Source: Synaphobranchus kaupii (Eukaryota; Chordata; Actinopteri; Anguilliformes; Synaphobranchidae). From it: a stretch of DNA of 64,000 bases. Below, one piece after another: positions 39,574-51,470 of this stretch. The stretch spans positions 38,998,699-39,062,698 of the forward strand of contig CM056377.1 of NCBI GenBank assembly GCA_029718625.1, written 5' to 3'. The position numbers and the translations under genes are program-made. The notes under the pieces are model-generated. The model ran no database searches and was not told the origin of the DNA. It worked only from the letters and a program-made list of their open reading frames with translations. Numbering within the stretch: position 1 is the first letter of the stretch; each line of letters opens with the position of its first letter.

Positions 39574-39585
39574 TGCCCATTAATG
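39574..39585 (+). CDS. ptprm: ptprm microexon 2 (12 nt, juxtamembrane insert)
   Basis: The exon is TGCCCATTAATG, bounded by ttcttaaaaag and gtaagttcc. Joined to the G left by the previous exon it encodes V-P-I-N and passes one G on to complete Asp with the next exon. The full insert therefore reads DPFVPTAIL-VPIN-DENHT, matching the longer mammalian isoform as I recall it. Twelve coding bases is among the shortest exons in vertebrates. The strong donor and the upstream CT-rich tract fit a regulated (often neural) microexon, which is inference. Confidence 0.85.
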
Positions 39586-40502
39586 GTAAGTTCCCAGTGT
39601 GCCCTGTTGGGGGAGGAGATTGTGTGCTTCGTGCAGAAGGTTGCCATTTGGGCTGCTTCTGATGTGTCTTGACTTGCATGGCAGTTGACATATAGCATTT
39701 CACGCCCCCGTGTGTCCACCGTGAAGCCATTAGCTAGCATGGCAAGTCGAGTGACTCATCAAAGCATTAACTCATGCGTGTGTGTGTGTGTGTAACTTTG
39801 TCACATCTTTCCCTATTTATTTATTTTCTCCCAACCTTTGCTACGTTGCGAGGTCGTCTCCTCAGACATCATCATTGTAGCTAACCCCAGTCCACTCACC
39901 ATTCACTGTGCGCCGTTGTCATCTGTGGCCATTACAGCATTTGTGCAACCTCATTTTGCCATTATTGTGAAAGATGGTTTTCACTCAGGACTCAGTCATG
40001 AGAATTAATTCAGTTCAGAAAGAATTAATGTACTTATTTTGTAAGTAACCTCTGGGTAGTTGAAAAAAGAATGCTCTTTTTTTAAAGGCTATAAGTATAA
40101 CTTGAACCCCCCCCCCCCCCTCCCCCAGTCTTACAATGTGAATGTGTTTGATTTCTGCATAATGTCACTATAATTCTGTTTTGACCACTTTTGCCATTGA
40201 TCTGTATCTGTTTGTGTTAGCGTAAAAAACCCTATGTACTTACTTGTACATAGTGCTTGTTCAGTCCCAGTAAGTAAAATGAAATGTAGTAATGAGGCTA
40301 CTTATTACTACAATATTCAATGTAACCTATCACTTTATGTTCTACCATCCAGTGGATCAACCGTGTTGTGCTGTGCCCATCCATCAGTTACAAGCCATCG
40401 TCCATTACTGTAGCCTCTGCACTGACCTTTACGGGTCGGCGCGCTGGGAGCCATTCAGACCTGACCGCCGTTTTCCCCCCCCTGCGCTTGCTGTATTTGC
40501 AG
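39586..40502 (+). other. ptprm: Intron (917 nt, phase 1)
   Basis: Short (TG)n at about 39777-39793 and a C14 run at 40107-40120. No other element is seen. Confidence 0.75.
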
Positions 40503-40696
40503 ACGAGAACCACACCATGACCAGCGACACCAGCAGCCTGGTGCAGTCGCACACGCACTCCTACAAGAAGAGGGAGGCGGTGGACGTGCCGTACCAGACG
40601 GGCCAGCTGCACCCCGCCATCCGCGTGGCCGACCTGCTCCAGCACATCACCCAGATGAAGTGCGCCGAGGGCTACGGCTTCAAGGAGGAGTACGAG
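40503..40696 (+). CDS. ptprm: ptprm exon: wedge region leading into catalytic domain D1
   Basis: 194 nt: two bases complete Asp, then 64 codons ending in EEYE at phase 0. The early part ([20 protein letters not shown], then KKRE) is the end of the juxtamembrane linker. [20 protein letters not shown] followed by [17 protein letters not shown] is the helix-turn-helix wedge that packs at the N-terminus of D1 in R2B phosphatases. SHTHSYKK appears two residues longer than the mammalian form I recall. The acceptor is ttgctgtatttgcag and the donor is gtgaga. The exon is very GC-rich. Confidence 0.96.
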
Positions 40697-43600
40697 GTGA
40701 GAAGCCGGCGCCCCCTCCCTGCAGCCGCCGGCGTTGCTCTTTCACTTCTCTCCCGGGCACTGAACAAAAAAAAACATTCATAAAAAAATCAGGTCACTTT
40801 TTCCAAAACCCCACAGCACATGAAGCTGCTTAATTCCCCCCCCCCTTTATTTTTTCTTTCCGTTATATTTCTTGCCCGTTTGTTTTGTTTCGTGCTTTCC
40901 TTTAAGTTATGAGGTACTTCTTCCACGCCGTGAGTCGTGTCAGTGGTTTTGCGTGACGTGCACTCCTCCCTCACGGTCGCACCCTGCCTTGTTCCCTCGA
41001 GTGTACCGCGCACTGTGTGTCGTACCTTGGTCTCCGCGCTCTTCGTGTTTTGCGCTCCCCGCGGAGTTCGGCGTGCGGCCGCGCCGACGCGCTCGGTTTA
41101 ACGACCCTCGGCCGGCTGCCGCGTGTCTGTTAGCTACTTAACAATCACGAACTGTCCCGGTGTGAAAATCAGCTCTCGGTCTGAAAATCCCTCGACGCAC
41201 AAAAAAAGGAAACGGCGCACCAGTATTCTGCAGTGATTTATATATATCTTTCACTCTGCATTCAAATCAACTTGGCGCAAGCAGGTTTAATCTGACACCC
41301 TGGTATTTCACCACGTCCAGCGTGAATAAATATGAACGGTGGCTCCTTTTCAATAAGCAAATGACTGTTCGGTCCATATCCTCCCGGCCTTCTCGGCAGT
41401 CGGTTAGTGGAGCGCGGGCCGCTGTCTTCACTTATCTTGTGAACTCGGTGGGAAAAGAAGTTCTTGAAAGTGTCTGAATAGGGGACATTCACCTGTGAAG
41501 AAGCTCACCCCCCCCCCCCCCCCCCCCACCATCGAAAGATAGACAAATTAAATAAATAATGTAGCTTCCCAGAATCCCCTATTTAGACAGGCCCGGGCTT
41601 GCGGTTTAGGGCTGCCCGGAGGGCGTAATTCATTATGGATAAAGATTTTTAAGGCTTATGCAGCTGCATTGCAATAATATCGGCAGTTAAAAATACGGCG
41701 CGCGGAATAATTGATGCACCCTTTCAAAGTGCTCCTCTTACTCTCATCCCTCTGTTTATAAACCTGCAAAGTAAAATGTAAATGGAGCGCTTATATGAAG
41801 TCAGCGGTGTGTCTGAGCGCTTGTCTGCGTGCGGGCGTGCGTGAGTACATGCATGCGTGCGTAAGCGATGGTCTGCCCGCGTGTCGGTGTGTGTGTGTGC
41901 GTGTGTGCGTGTGTGCGTGAGCATGTATGTATGTCTGCCTGTGTGTATTTGTGTGTCCCATTGGTGTTCTGCTACCCTGTCTCAGGTCAGTGACCTTTAA
42001 ACCTGAGAAAAGCAGATGTCAGGCGCTCTACTAAACTATGCACTTATCTCTCTCCGATCCATGCTTCTTCTATTTCTGTACATTAACTATGGAAAAGATC
42101 AACGAGGTAAGCAGACAACTTTGGTTCAACTGTACAATGTTCGAAATGTAGTTGTCAAATAGGAACTATAGACACAGCATACTAGCACAGTAGTTGTCTT
42201 TCTGCAGAAGTGATGGTTGTATCGAGGATGAAGTAAAGCATTATGGGTACAAATGATGGTTGTAATATTGCTCTTCTCACATCCTGTAACCATGGAATTT
42301 GTGTTTGCTTTGCTGCTGTTTTCTGCAGCTCAAACCCAGAAGATAAATTGGGTCAAATGACCCAAAGCATTGTGGCCCTCTTTACTCAAGGGTTGTTCCA
42401 ACTGTCACTTTGCAACTTCTTTCAATTATTGTCTTGACTAACAGGATTGAACAGTACTTATCAGCTTTATTGTAAAATATATGTGCCAAATTTCTTGTCA
42501 TCTTTCAAGGGCTGTTAAACTGGTGAAGCAAATAATAATCAATTTCAGTGTTATTTTCATAAATATGTTGTCTAAATTGATGATAAAAGATTAGATCTTT
42601 TGATGAAAGGAAACCATTCAATGCAAGTTATTTGAGGTAAAGTAGACACAATGCTTACTGTCCAATGATTTTGCAATGTTTGATTAAAGAGAGCCGGAGG
42701 ACTGCTAGACTGAGCTCCCAGAACCAGGCATGGGCTTCCTGTTGTTAGATGAGATTAATTCCAACAAAAAAAGCTCAACGTCTTAATGCTTATTAAGGAT
42801 AAAGTGACATGAGATCATGTTAATGAACTAGGAAACATACCTTGGGCGGTTGACGTCTTGTTAAACGTCAAGGTAAACTTGGTTTTGAAAACCTAAGTGA
42901 TGGTATTTTTTTATTTACAGATAGCAATTTAAGCAATGGGTCGGAAAGGAGGGTTGTAACTGTTTCTGTATTTCAAGTTCTGACACCTTCTGCACTTAAT
43001 TATTTAATTAGCCCAATTATTTACATGATCTGACATCAGGCTCATAAGTGTTTCCAGCACCATACTCTTGTTTAATGGTTCGAAAAACACTGTGCTCATG
43101 AATAAGAGCTGAAGACTGTTGTGTCCCTATATGAACTGTTTACTGCGGCCAAATCTACAAGTGAGCCAGCATGGGTGCAGGCTAATTGAGCCAAGGGAAT
43201 TGGTGAAAATGAAACCTGCACACTCACCAGCCCACTAGGAACAAAATGACCCGATTAATTTAGGCCTACTCCGATTTTAAGATTCATTTCTGCTAGCCAG
43301 CATTTAAAGATTCACTTGCAAAGCAAGTGTAAAAAATACATTTAGAAATAAATATAGAAAGAATAATGTAGTCCTATACCCTGTGGATTGCAGGTTTGAA
43401 TGTGTTTGGCCTGTACTATGAGGGCTATGAGTAGCAGATGTGGCATTTCCAAATTGAGGGCAGAGGGTATTTAAAATAAATTTTGTGTTGACCGTTGAGC
43501 TGCTGTGTAATAGCGGTAAACCCTAGTCATACCGTCATTGCACCAACAAAAGCGGGAGATGCAAGGTGCTTTATTTTATTTTTTACAGGCAGTGGAGTGC

Positions 43601-46600
43601 TAGATGATCCTGTTTGATCCTGCTCCTGTTTAGTTTGTGTTGTTAGTTCATTCCTTTTTCTATTTTGATTTAGGGATCTGATAAAGAAGCATTCACATTA
43701 ATTGATCTGCTATTTAAAGCCCATAATTAAGTTATGGAAGAGTTGCTAGGAGTGTCAGCAGGTCATTATTTCAATAAAAGGAAAGTACTAGAGCTTTTAT
43801 AATTTTTTTCTTGAGTATTTATTCATTTATATTTCATCTTTAGGCCCAAGAGTATTACTTTAATGTTTGTGGCATACATTTGAACTGTGTTAAGTGTTTA
43901 TACCAAATAATGAATTTCTGCTCCTTTGAAAGTCTTGTAGTCATACATTCTCTGTAGTGCTGTGTTTTCTGACAAATGTACTACTAAAGTAAAAAAGGCT
44001 TGGAAATGTGTTTAATAAAAATTCAGCGTATTTCTAAAGAATTTCTCCCAAGTCACTAAGAAAGCGATTTTTATTTTCACGCAGAATGTATCACTAATAT
44101 TGTTTAGATATTGTTTTTATTCATTTAGTGTATTTCTGCCAGGAATTTCACCTGAATGTTTCTCTGTAGGCCTATATGAATGCATGTATGAGATGAATGA
44201 ACAGAAATAACTTCAGGACTTCCCACGAATAAATGTGAGCCTACAGTATTCACAGTTCTTTTCTCACCACGCTTGTTACTGTTACTGCAGGGATGTCTGA
44301 AGAACAATACTTGAGAGCTCAAGTCTGAGTCGATCTGAACAGAAGCAGCTAAAGCTGTTTTTGAAGTCGTAAATCTAGTGAATGTCAATCAACAGATTGA
44401 TGCGTAAAGATGCGATCGCCGCAATGACCCTTGCTCCAGGCTAAGTGTCTCTGAATCACGTTGAATATAGTGTTGAAATATAGCCGACTATAATGCTATA
44501 TAATAATAGCTGTGGCACTAATTACAGAAAGTGTTTTTCACTCTGAGCGGTGGGAGTAGTAGTGTATTTTCAAAGACTGATTTATGTGATTGATGGCACC
44601 GAGAATAAGTCACAGGGGTCTGAAATAAAAGCCGCTCGCATCGCACCTGAGCAAAACGCAGAATGTTATACCCTCATCAGGAGCGGCTTCAAAATTTTTT
44701 CCGTTTTTCGGAATCCACGGTGTTCAGATTTGTTTTTGCACAAGAGACCTCTTTTGTTTATAGTCGCTGGCGAAAGGGAAAAGGACATTTTGTAAATTGA
44801 AAGGCAGGAAAGTGCCGGAGGAACCTGAACTCACTGCTCAATGCCCGTCAATCAGGCCTGGTTGCATCATTTGTGTTGCTGGCTGAGGGCTAGCGTTACT
44901 GCCCAATAGAATCCTGTGTGGCGTCAGCTCAGTATTACTGTTCCACAGTAGCTGTGCACCCTTGGTAGTCCGGCCAGGACTTGTAGGATGACTTCTAATG
45001 ACCAGGTGCCAACTAGTAACATTACTTGGATACAAGATAAAGCATTAGTTTGTGGTAACACTGAATGGTTTTAAGTTAAATTAACTACAGAGCACTTGGC
45101 AGGTGTACGCCGTTGTTCTTGCCATACTCTTCTATATTCACATTATCGTTAGTTACTTTTTGCTGAAAGAAGTCTAAATGCTGTAATAGGTTACAGCCCA
45201 TCAGTTTAATTGCTGCTGTTAGAAAAAGGTATTCCGTATATAAAACCTGAGATTTTGGTCCGCACATCTTTATTATTGATTTATTTGGTATATAGTTTCT
45301 TTTTTTAATATCCATAAAATCTGTTCAGGATATATAATAAGATCAAACCATGATATCGGTCTTAAATATCTGTAAATTATAGACTGCAGTTACTGGAACA
45401 TGTTCAAGTCCCTGAAGACACAAGAAACACCAGACTGTGTGGCATCTGTACGGAGTCCACTTTCCCTTCCTCTCAAGATTATGCCACAACTGTAGCCCTT
45501 ATAGTCATTGAGTTTATTTTCTTGTAAACTTTTTTTTTCACTCTGCTATTACCCCTCCTCCACCCTTGCTTTTCCATACTGATGTCACTTTTGTGGCATT
45601 ATTTTTGTTTATTTTTAGGTAGTGTGCATTTAGTTCCCTTTTTTAATCAACTATGAATTTGATTTTCCAGCATTTTTGACCGAATTCCCTGACATTAATG
45701 TGGAACGTTGAGCTTCAACCACAGGAATGCATGCAACTCCATGCAAATAATAGGAACAATTTTTTTACGGATATCCGAGCTTAACGCAATTTGATTATTT
45801 GTTTTGTTTTGTTTTTTTAGCTTGCTGAAAATGTGCACAGTATAAAACAGCGCTTGAATATGAAATTCTCTTGCATAACACGCCCAGCTAGCCGGCTATA
45901 AAGCTTTCCTAAGACCTTTTGAATATTGCCTCATTATTCTAACCCCTGCTGGCTGTTTATTGGTCTGTGCATCTCATTAGCTGGCATAAAAGTTTTAAGC
46001 ATATGAAAGGTTCTCCAGAGAATTTGCTCTTTCCTGAGTTTGTCAGCTCCATGTCACTCGGAATACATGAAGGGAGCAGTGCCTTGAAAGACACTAGTCA
46101 GTGATGAATAGCAAGCCAAGTCTGCTTTGAAACTCAAAACCGTGTTTAAAATTATTATTATTATTTTTTTTAAACTGACGAATCCGACATCGCCAATATG
46201 TATTAAATGGCGTTTAATGTCTTTCACGGCCAGTTCTGACATGTTTGAAGGAAAAGCAATCTACATTAAAATGCGTCTGCCCTTCAAAGTGTCCCTTGTA
46301 GTGACAGTTTACAAGGCCTCAGCTGCCACATTTCACGAGCACCAGTACAGACGGAGAAAGGTCATGTGATAAGGTGCATCTTTTAATCCTGCTGCGATAT
46401 GCATTGATATCATTGCTCAGTAGCTCAAAGGATGTTTGGTTTGCATATTAAAGCCACCTGCCTCCCGCACCCCCGAGCCTCACATGTCTCCAGGAAAAGG
46501 TTTTCCAATTCCTCATTAAGTTAAATGCCCCCGTGCACACTCCTAAAGGCCGTCATTTCAGTCGGCGTCCCTGGAGACGGCATGTTTCCGTAAAGCCTCA

Positions 46601-47566
46601 GTTGTCTTTTATCCAGAATTTGAGAAAAGTTCACTTTCCTTGTTCAAATGAATGTCAGGACTGTTTATCCGAGCGGCTGGCCCTGTTGTCTCCAGGGACT
46701 TGGCATTGTTGGTGCTCGAGATGCATCAGTGTGAAGCTAGCCCATCAAAACGGGATGGCATTAGCAATGTGGAGATTAATCAAGGCTTTTTTGTGCTCTA
46801 GATTAATTCCACGTTGCAGTGTTTCATTCAGCGCGAGGGAAAGAATGGCTTCCTAGACTGAAGAGAGACGGTGGTGTGCAATTATGGCTAATCATATCAA
46901 TTTTCGGAGCAGTTCTCGAATTGTTGTGTGGTATCGGCAGAACGTGGTCTGCTCTGGGTAATAATGAATCATTATGATCTATTTGTGCTTTTGCCGTATC
47001 TTTTAAAATGAGGAACTTGGCAGCTGGCATCAAGTGTTAGCCCACATGTACATACCAGCCTGCTTGTGAACCACCACCCCCTGGAACAGTAGCGTTGCGC
47101 CAGTTGAGGTTTATTTTCATAATTAGTCCTAATTGTGTTCCGCGCGAGATCAGGACGGTGAACTCGAGCGTACGCGATTAATATTTCATGAGCGTAAGCA
47201 GAGCGGCGTGGGTTTGATCTGCCACTGGCTTGATTTTATTTTTCCTTGTGCCGAGTCCTTCAAACGTTGCGCGCAGCACACTTTGTGCCGCAGCAGCGCT
47301 TGGGGGGGGGGGCGTTCGACCGAGCCGCCGCCGTCCTAATGGGCTCCCTGTTTGACATCGCTCCGAGGGATCCGCTCCCATGCTGTTTGATGTCCAATAA
47401 TGATGTGGATATATTGTTTTATTATGTCTCCCCTTTTTTTTGTGTGAACCGAAAAGGGGATTCTGTTCCTTAACTCGGTTTTCATTTGCAGAGCTGACAT
47501 TATGACACCCCACTTCACGGCTGGTCTCTCTCTCTCTCTCTCCCTCTCTCCCCCCCCCCGCTTCAG
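40697..47566 (+). other. ptprm: Intron (6.9 kb, phase 0)
   Basis: A GC-rich patch lies near 41020-41130. It also holds a C20 run (41508-41527), an imperfect (TG)n region (41800-41950), AT-rich unique sequence through 46 kb, and a short (ATT)n near 46142-46160. The 3' end is an extreme CT-repeat/poly(C) pyrimidine tract (47523-47559). No extra exon is supported. Confidence 0.75.
47523..47566 (+). promoter_or_regulatory. ptprm: 3' splice site with microsatellite pyrimidine tract
   Basis: GGTCTCTCTCTCTCTCTCTC, then CCTCTCTC and a C10 run lead to cgcttcag at 47566. The polypyrimidine tract of this acceptor is itself a (CT)n plus poly(C) simple repeat, so its length may vary between alleles and could affect splicing or PTB binding (inference). 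Confidence 0.8.
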
Positions 47567-47654
47567 AGTTTTTTCGAAGGACAGTCTGCGCCATGGGACT
47601 CCGCCAAGAAAGACGAGAACAGAATGAAGAACCGATACGGGAATATCATTGCAT
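47567..47654 (+). CDS. ptprm: ptprm exon: start of D1 with phosphotyrosine loop
   Basis: 88 nt encoding [20 protein letters not shown], then KNRYGNIIA and one base of a Tyr codon. KNRY is the phosphotyrosine-recognition loop of classical PTPs. Its Tyr codon (47636-47638) sets the depth of the pocket and gives specificity for phosphotyrosine. It enters in phase 0 and leaves in phase 1 at gtgcgt, a donor weaker than its neighbours. Confidence 0.96.
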
Positions 47655-47772
47655 GTGCGTATAAGTTTAATGTCATGTAAAATTAGCCGTATCCTCTGCG
47701 GTGAACTTCTTCGACTGTTGCTGAATTCCGTAACACTCTGGCTTGCGTTTCCTAATCTAAATTCCAGAGACG

Positions 47773-47855
47773 GTAAGGCCCTGTGCACAGTCACTTTAAT
47801 AACCAAGAGGCTCAAACACAGCCGGTTACGGCTGTGACTGTGCACAGGGCCTTAC
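47773..47855. repeat. Perfect 22-nt inverted repeat (83-nt hairpin)
   Basis: Bases 47773-47794 (GTAAGGCCCTGTGCACAGTC…) are the exact reverse complement of 47834-47855, separated by 39 bases. A second, smaller perfect inverted repeat, CACAGCCG/CGGCTGTG, lies at the 3' side of the loop and would compete for pairing. I see no flanking duplication that would mark a MITE. It could be a structured intronic RNA, a microRNA-like precursor or a short fold-back element. Confidence 0.75.
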
Positions 47856-48772
47856 TCGGTGTGCATGGACACCTACCGCAATTCAGTATTTGAACCATTG
47901 CCCTGGATGTGTTTTTCAAAATGAGTTTGTCTTATGACAGAATTACAGTTTCCCCAGGTTGTTTGTCACGAGCATTGCTTTTACAATCGCATGTTTAATT
48001 AGTTTAAATACTTGTAAAAATTGGGCCCGTGGCTGTGATCTGTACTCAAAATGACATAGATGTGTGCATGTCCATATACACTGCTGCGTGTTGTTATTGC
48101 AATTTCCTTGGTAATTATGAAAATAAGCTCAATGACATGAGATGAGGCCCTGGGGTTCGTATCCCCATTCAAAGCCTAAGAGCCCATTTTCACTTCTCCA
48201 TCCCACACACACACACACACACAAGACGCCTGCCCAGGAAGGTGATAATATAGCCCTGATATTTGTCCCATGTGGCTTAAAACACACAGCAATAAACAAG
48301 GCCAATCACAGGCCAGCATCCAGTGTGCTGGCCAATGAGATGAATGGCAGACCAGGCATGCGAGTGTTTTTTTTGCAAGAGGGGCTAAGAGACCTGGCCA
48401 TAATAATTATAATTGTAAATCATTCACGCTGAGACAGTCACTTTTATTTAATAGAAAATAAGAAGGGAACCAGGAATAGGTGGTTCAGTTTCTGTCCGTC
48501 CAGATTTCTTATTGCTTCTCTCACAAGGGAACCTGGGTTTTCAACACTTAAGCGCTGTATCATAATGATTGATTGGGTTGACTTCATCTTCGCTATCATC
48601 ACTTTTTCTCTAATTCATATCTCCTTGAGCACAGTGGATTTATTATTAATTAAATAGCAAGCATTACCACCGAGGAATGGGGTTTGCAATAAGAAGACCA
48701 CTGTGAACATTTATAAAACCAGTCCTAAAACCGTCATCAAATTTGAAACGTGTTGTAGAAGCACATTCTGGT

Positions 48773-48892
48773 ATGTTATGAAGTTTAAAACTGCTTGCCA
48801 GTGGTTTTGTCCATTTCATCATTGAATGTTCTATGTTATGAAGTTTAAAACTGCTTGCCAGTGATTTTGTCTGTTTCATTATTGAATGTTCT
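48773..48892. repeat. 60-bp tandem direct duplication (two copies)
   Basis: ATGTTATGAAGTTTAAAACT begins at 48773 and again at 48833. The two 60-base units differ by only a few substitutions (for example GTGGTTTTGTCC versus GTGATTTTGTCT). The simple head-to-tail duplication explains the long minus-strand open frame here, which I do not regard as a gene. Confidence 0.9.
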
Positions 48893-49237
48893 GGAAGTGG
48901 ACTTAATCCCTGAATCCCTAAGCCGTACGCCCTTGCCCTTAAACACCAACTGCCACGTGGATCAGAATAACACTTGCAGGAATACTCCATCATTAGTGTT
49001 AATTCGCGATGCCTTTCATCGAATCAAAGGTCAGTTTGTTGCGCAGAATCTCTCTATAATGTATCTGAAGAAGAACCTGATCCTCCCTGGCAGTCCCCAT
49101 TCCAGAAGCTAGCAGCCTCACCTCCGGGAGTTGTCCGTAGCTGGGAGATGTACTGTGACACCTGGCTACCTGTGGCTTCCTCTCATTAATATTATTAATT
49201 CTGCACTTGTTTTTTTTTGTATCCCTCGTTTTTCCAG

Positions 49238-49314
49238 ATGATCATTCCCGTGTCCGGCTCCAGGCCGTGGAGGGGGAACAGACCTCGGATTACATTAATG
49301 CAAATTACGTTGAC
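49238..49314 (+). CDS. ptprm: ptprm exon: D1 core strand
   Basis: 77 nt: completes Tyr, then DHSRVRLQAVEGEQTSDYIN and ANYVD, ending in phase 0 at gtaagt. The DYINANY segment is a conserved structural motif of classical PTP domains. In PTPRK a further short alternative exon (six codons) follows at this junction, as I recall. I saw no clear counterpart between here and the next exon. Confidence 0.96.
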
Positions 49315-50900
49315 GTAAGTACAAACACCAGCCAGAGCCGAGACATAAAGGTCACGGGCGAGCAAGCGGGCGCCCCCCCGCTCATCCGAAGGAACCGACG
49401 ACGAGGACGCAGCCACACACGGCCTCTCTCCCCTCTTCCTCCCGCTCAAAAAAACGCCATCGATCCAGACGGCATGTCAGCGGATCCGACTTTGATTCCC
49501 CCCCCCCCCCCCCCCCCCAGACATAAACAGACTGCTCCGTCTCGGGCACGGACTCGTAAGCGCGAGCAAACAGCCTCTCGGTAAACACAGCAGCGCCGTC
49601 TGCGTGCCTCTCGGAGCGGCCTGTGGAGTTCATCAGTCACGTCCCTTTACCGTTGCACTTGCGCGGCAATACGAAAAGGCATTGTGTAACCTGCGTTCGG
49701 CTGGTCGCAGCCGGCAGGCAATCCTTCGCAGTACAAGGTGTAGTTAGCGGAATCAGAGTTTGCTTGGGGTGTTGGGTGAGAACTGTTGGGTTGAGAGGTC
49801 ATGACTGTAGCCTGTTTTTTTTTTTTCTGTTCCCCAGCAGCATACCACCATGAAAGGGGTTGACGATCATGCCTTTTTTTGTACTGGCACAGAGGGTGTT
49901 GTTGTTAGGTCAAGTCGAGGGTTATTTTCTTTTAGGCATAAAATAAAATAACATTAGTCTACCAGCCTAAGACCTGACAACAGTAATGAAGTATTGTTTT
50001 ATGGCGAGTGAAGATGGAGGGAGGATTATGTGACGGGGGTCTAAAGACAAAGATGGAGCATGTGATGGGGGGGGGGGGGGGGGTGTAAAAAGAGGGTGGA
50101 TGGAGAATGGAGGAGAGAGAAGATAAAGATATAGTGGATGTCACTCTGAGGGGATGAGGGGTGGGCAACAGATAGACAACAGTGCAGAGGTCAGCGCCAG
50201 CAGTGTGAAAATACTTGGTGAAACGTAATTAGGCCGCCTCTAAGCAGCCTTCGCCGCTCCATTGAGTGGTGGCATTGGCACTTCCCTGGCACGCCAGATG
50301 CGAGAGTCACGCGTCTCGAGGGGGGGGGGAGTCCCTGGGCGGCCCCCAACTAAGCCGCCCGCGCGGGCTCTGACCAAGAGGAGCGGGGCCCGCTGTTTGT
50401 CCTCCCTCCTTCGCTGTTGACAGAGTAAATGTTATTTTCAACTCCTGTCAGCTGCCTGGCTTGGGGCCCACGCTCACGAACAGCCCCGTGCATATTTATG
50501 GGCCTGGAACTAACTCTTTGATTTGCTATCGCTTGTCATTAACAGGCTTTACAGTCTTCAAAGGGATGAGTAAATTCATAATGCAGGTGGAACACCTTCT
50601 AACAAATGAAAGGGCCTTTAATTATTTACACACCCACCTTTTAGTGTGTGGCACATTATGTGCAGAGTGCTTTACATTAGAAAGGCCTTGTTATTAAATA
50701 GGAATATATGCATACTAAAGTGTACTCTGACTCAAAATGGTTTAATCTCACTTGCCTGCATTGTTTCTACAATTTACATAGCCAGGCTTACTGATTTATG
50801 ACAAATGCTGTTGGAAAAAAACTTTATTTCCCTTCTTGTGATGTCCTGTCTACATAAAGCCTGCACAGCAGTGTGTATATTTACTTCCTTTTGTGTGCGT

Positions 50901-50934
<34 letters not shown>

Positions 50935-51310
50935 ACGCGTGCGCGTGTACATGCTGAGGTTAGCTCCTCCACAATAAGTGAACGGCACAAAGCTAATTAC
51001 AGCAAACCAGGTGGTCACAACATTCAGCAACCAGCAGGACATGATAATGAAGGTAACTGCAAGACTCTGCATAACTGATCTGCTCCCTTTCCTAATTTTA
51101 GAACATAGTTTATAAAGGAAGGAGTCGGCAAGGTGGGAATCCTACGCGTAACAGCAAATATCTGAGGGCCGGAGACATCGCCGTTGTCTAAGGAACCGCC
51201 CCTCCTTCTGCCCACGTTCTACAGACCTATAATGAGAACATAGATCCTTGTCTTTGCGCTCATGTTTTGTTTCGGGTCATTTCTAGCCCACACGGAGGCT
51301 TGCTGTCATG

Positions 51311-51470
51311 GTGTGGAGCAGTGGCTGGGACACTGGGCTTTAGGGGTTTGCCGGTTTAAATGTCAGGTGGGACTCTGTAGTTTTTACCGTTGAGGAAATG
51401 TCTTTGGCTGAATCGGTCCAGTAAAATACGTGCTGGATAAGGGCATGTGCCTCATCAGAATCCTAAATGA
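51311..51470 (+). mobile_element. Degenerate tRNA-derived SINE
   Basis: GTGGCTGGGACACTGGGC and GGTTTAAATGTCAGGTGGGA resemble a decayed tRNA-like head with a B box. TTTTACCGTTGAGGAAATGT, TCGGTCCAGTAAAATACGTG and CTGGATAAGGGCATGTG resemble the body and tail of a widespread teleost SINE as I remember it. The copy is old and has lost its terminal repeats. Confidence 0.6.

Larger units (their letters stand above)
47655..49237 (+). other. ptprm: Intron (1.6 kb, phase 1)
   Basis: It holds a strong hairpin (47773-47855), a short (CA)n near 48206-48222, a 60-bp direct tandem duplication (48773-48892) and unique sequence. The 3' end has a good T-rich tract (tgtttttttttgtatccctc). Confidence 0.75.

Noticed and set aside
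42060..42115. Possible extra small exon ending ATCAACGAG|gtaagc in the 6.9-kb intron
   Set aside because: There is a good donor-like site but no convincing acceptor, and the peptide (…MEKINE) does not fit R2B phosphatases at this junction. Neighbouring exons already join in phase 0.
47178..47845. Overlapping minus-strand open frames of 138-169 codons around the KNRY-loop exon
   Set aside because: They are antisense to the real exon and its CT repeat (giving Glu-Arg repeats). No domain is seen.
48664..48993. Minus-strand open frame with repeated SFKLHNI peptide
   Set aside because: Explained by the 60-bp tandem duplication. No start context or homology.
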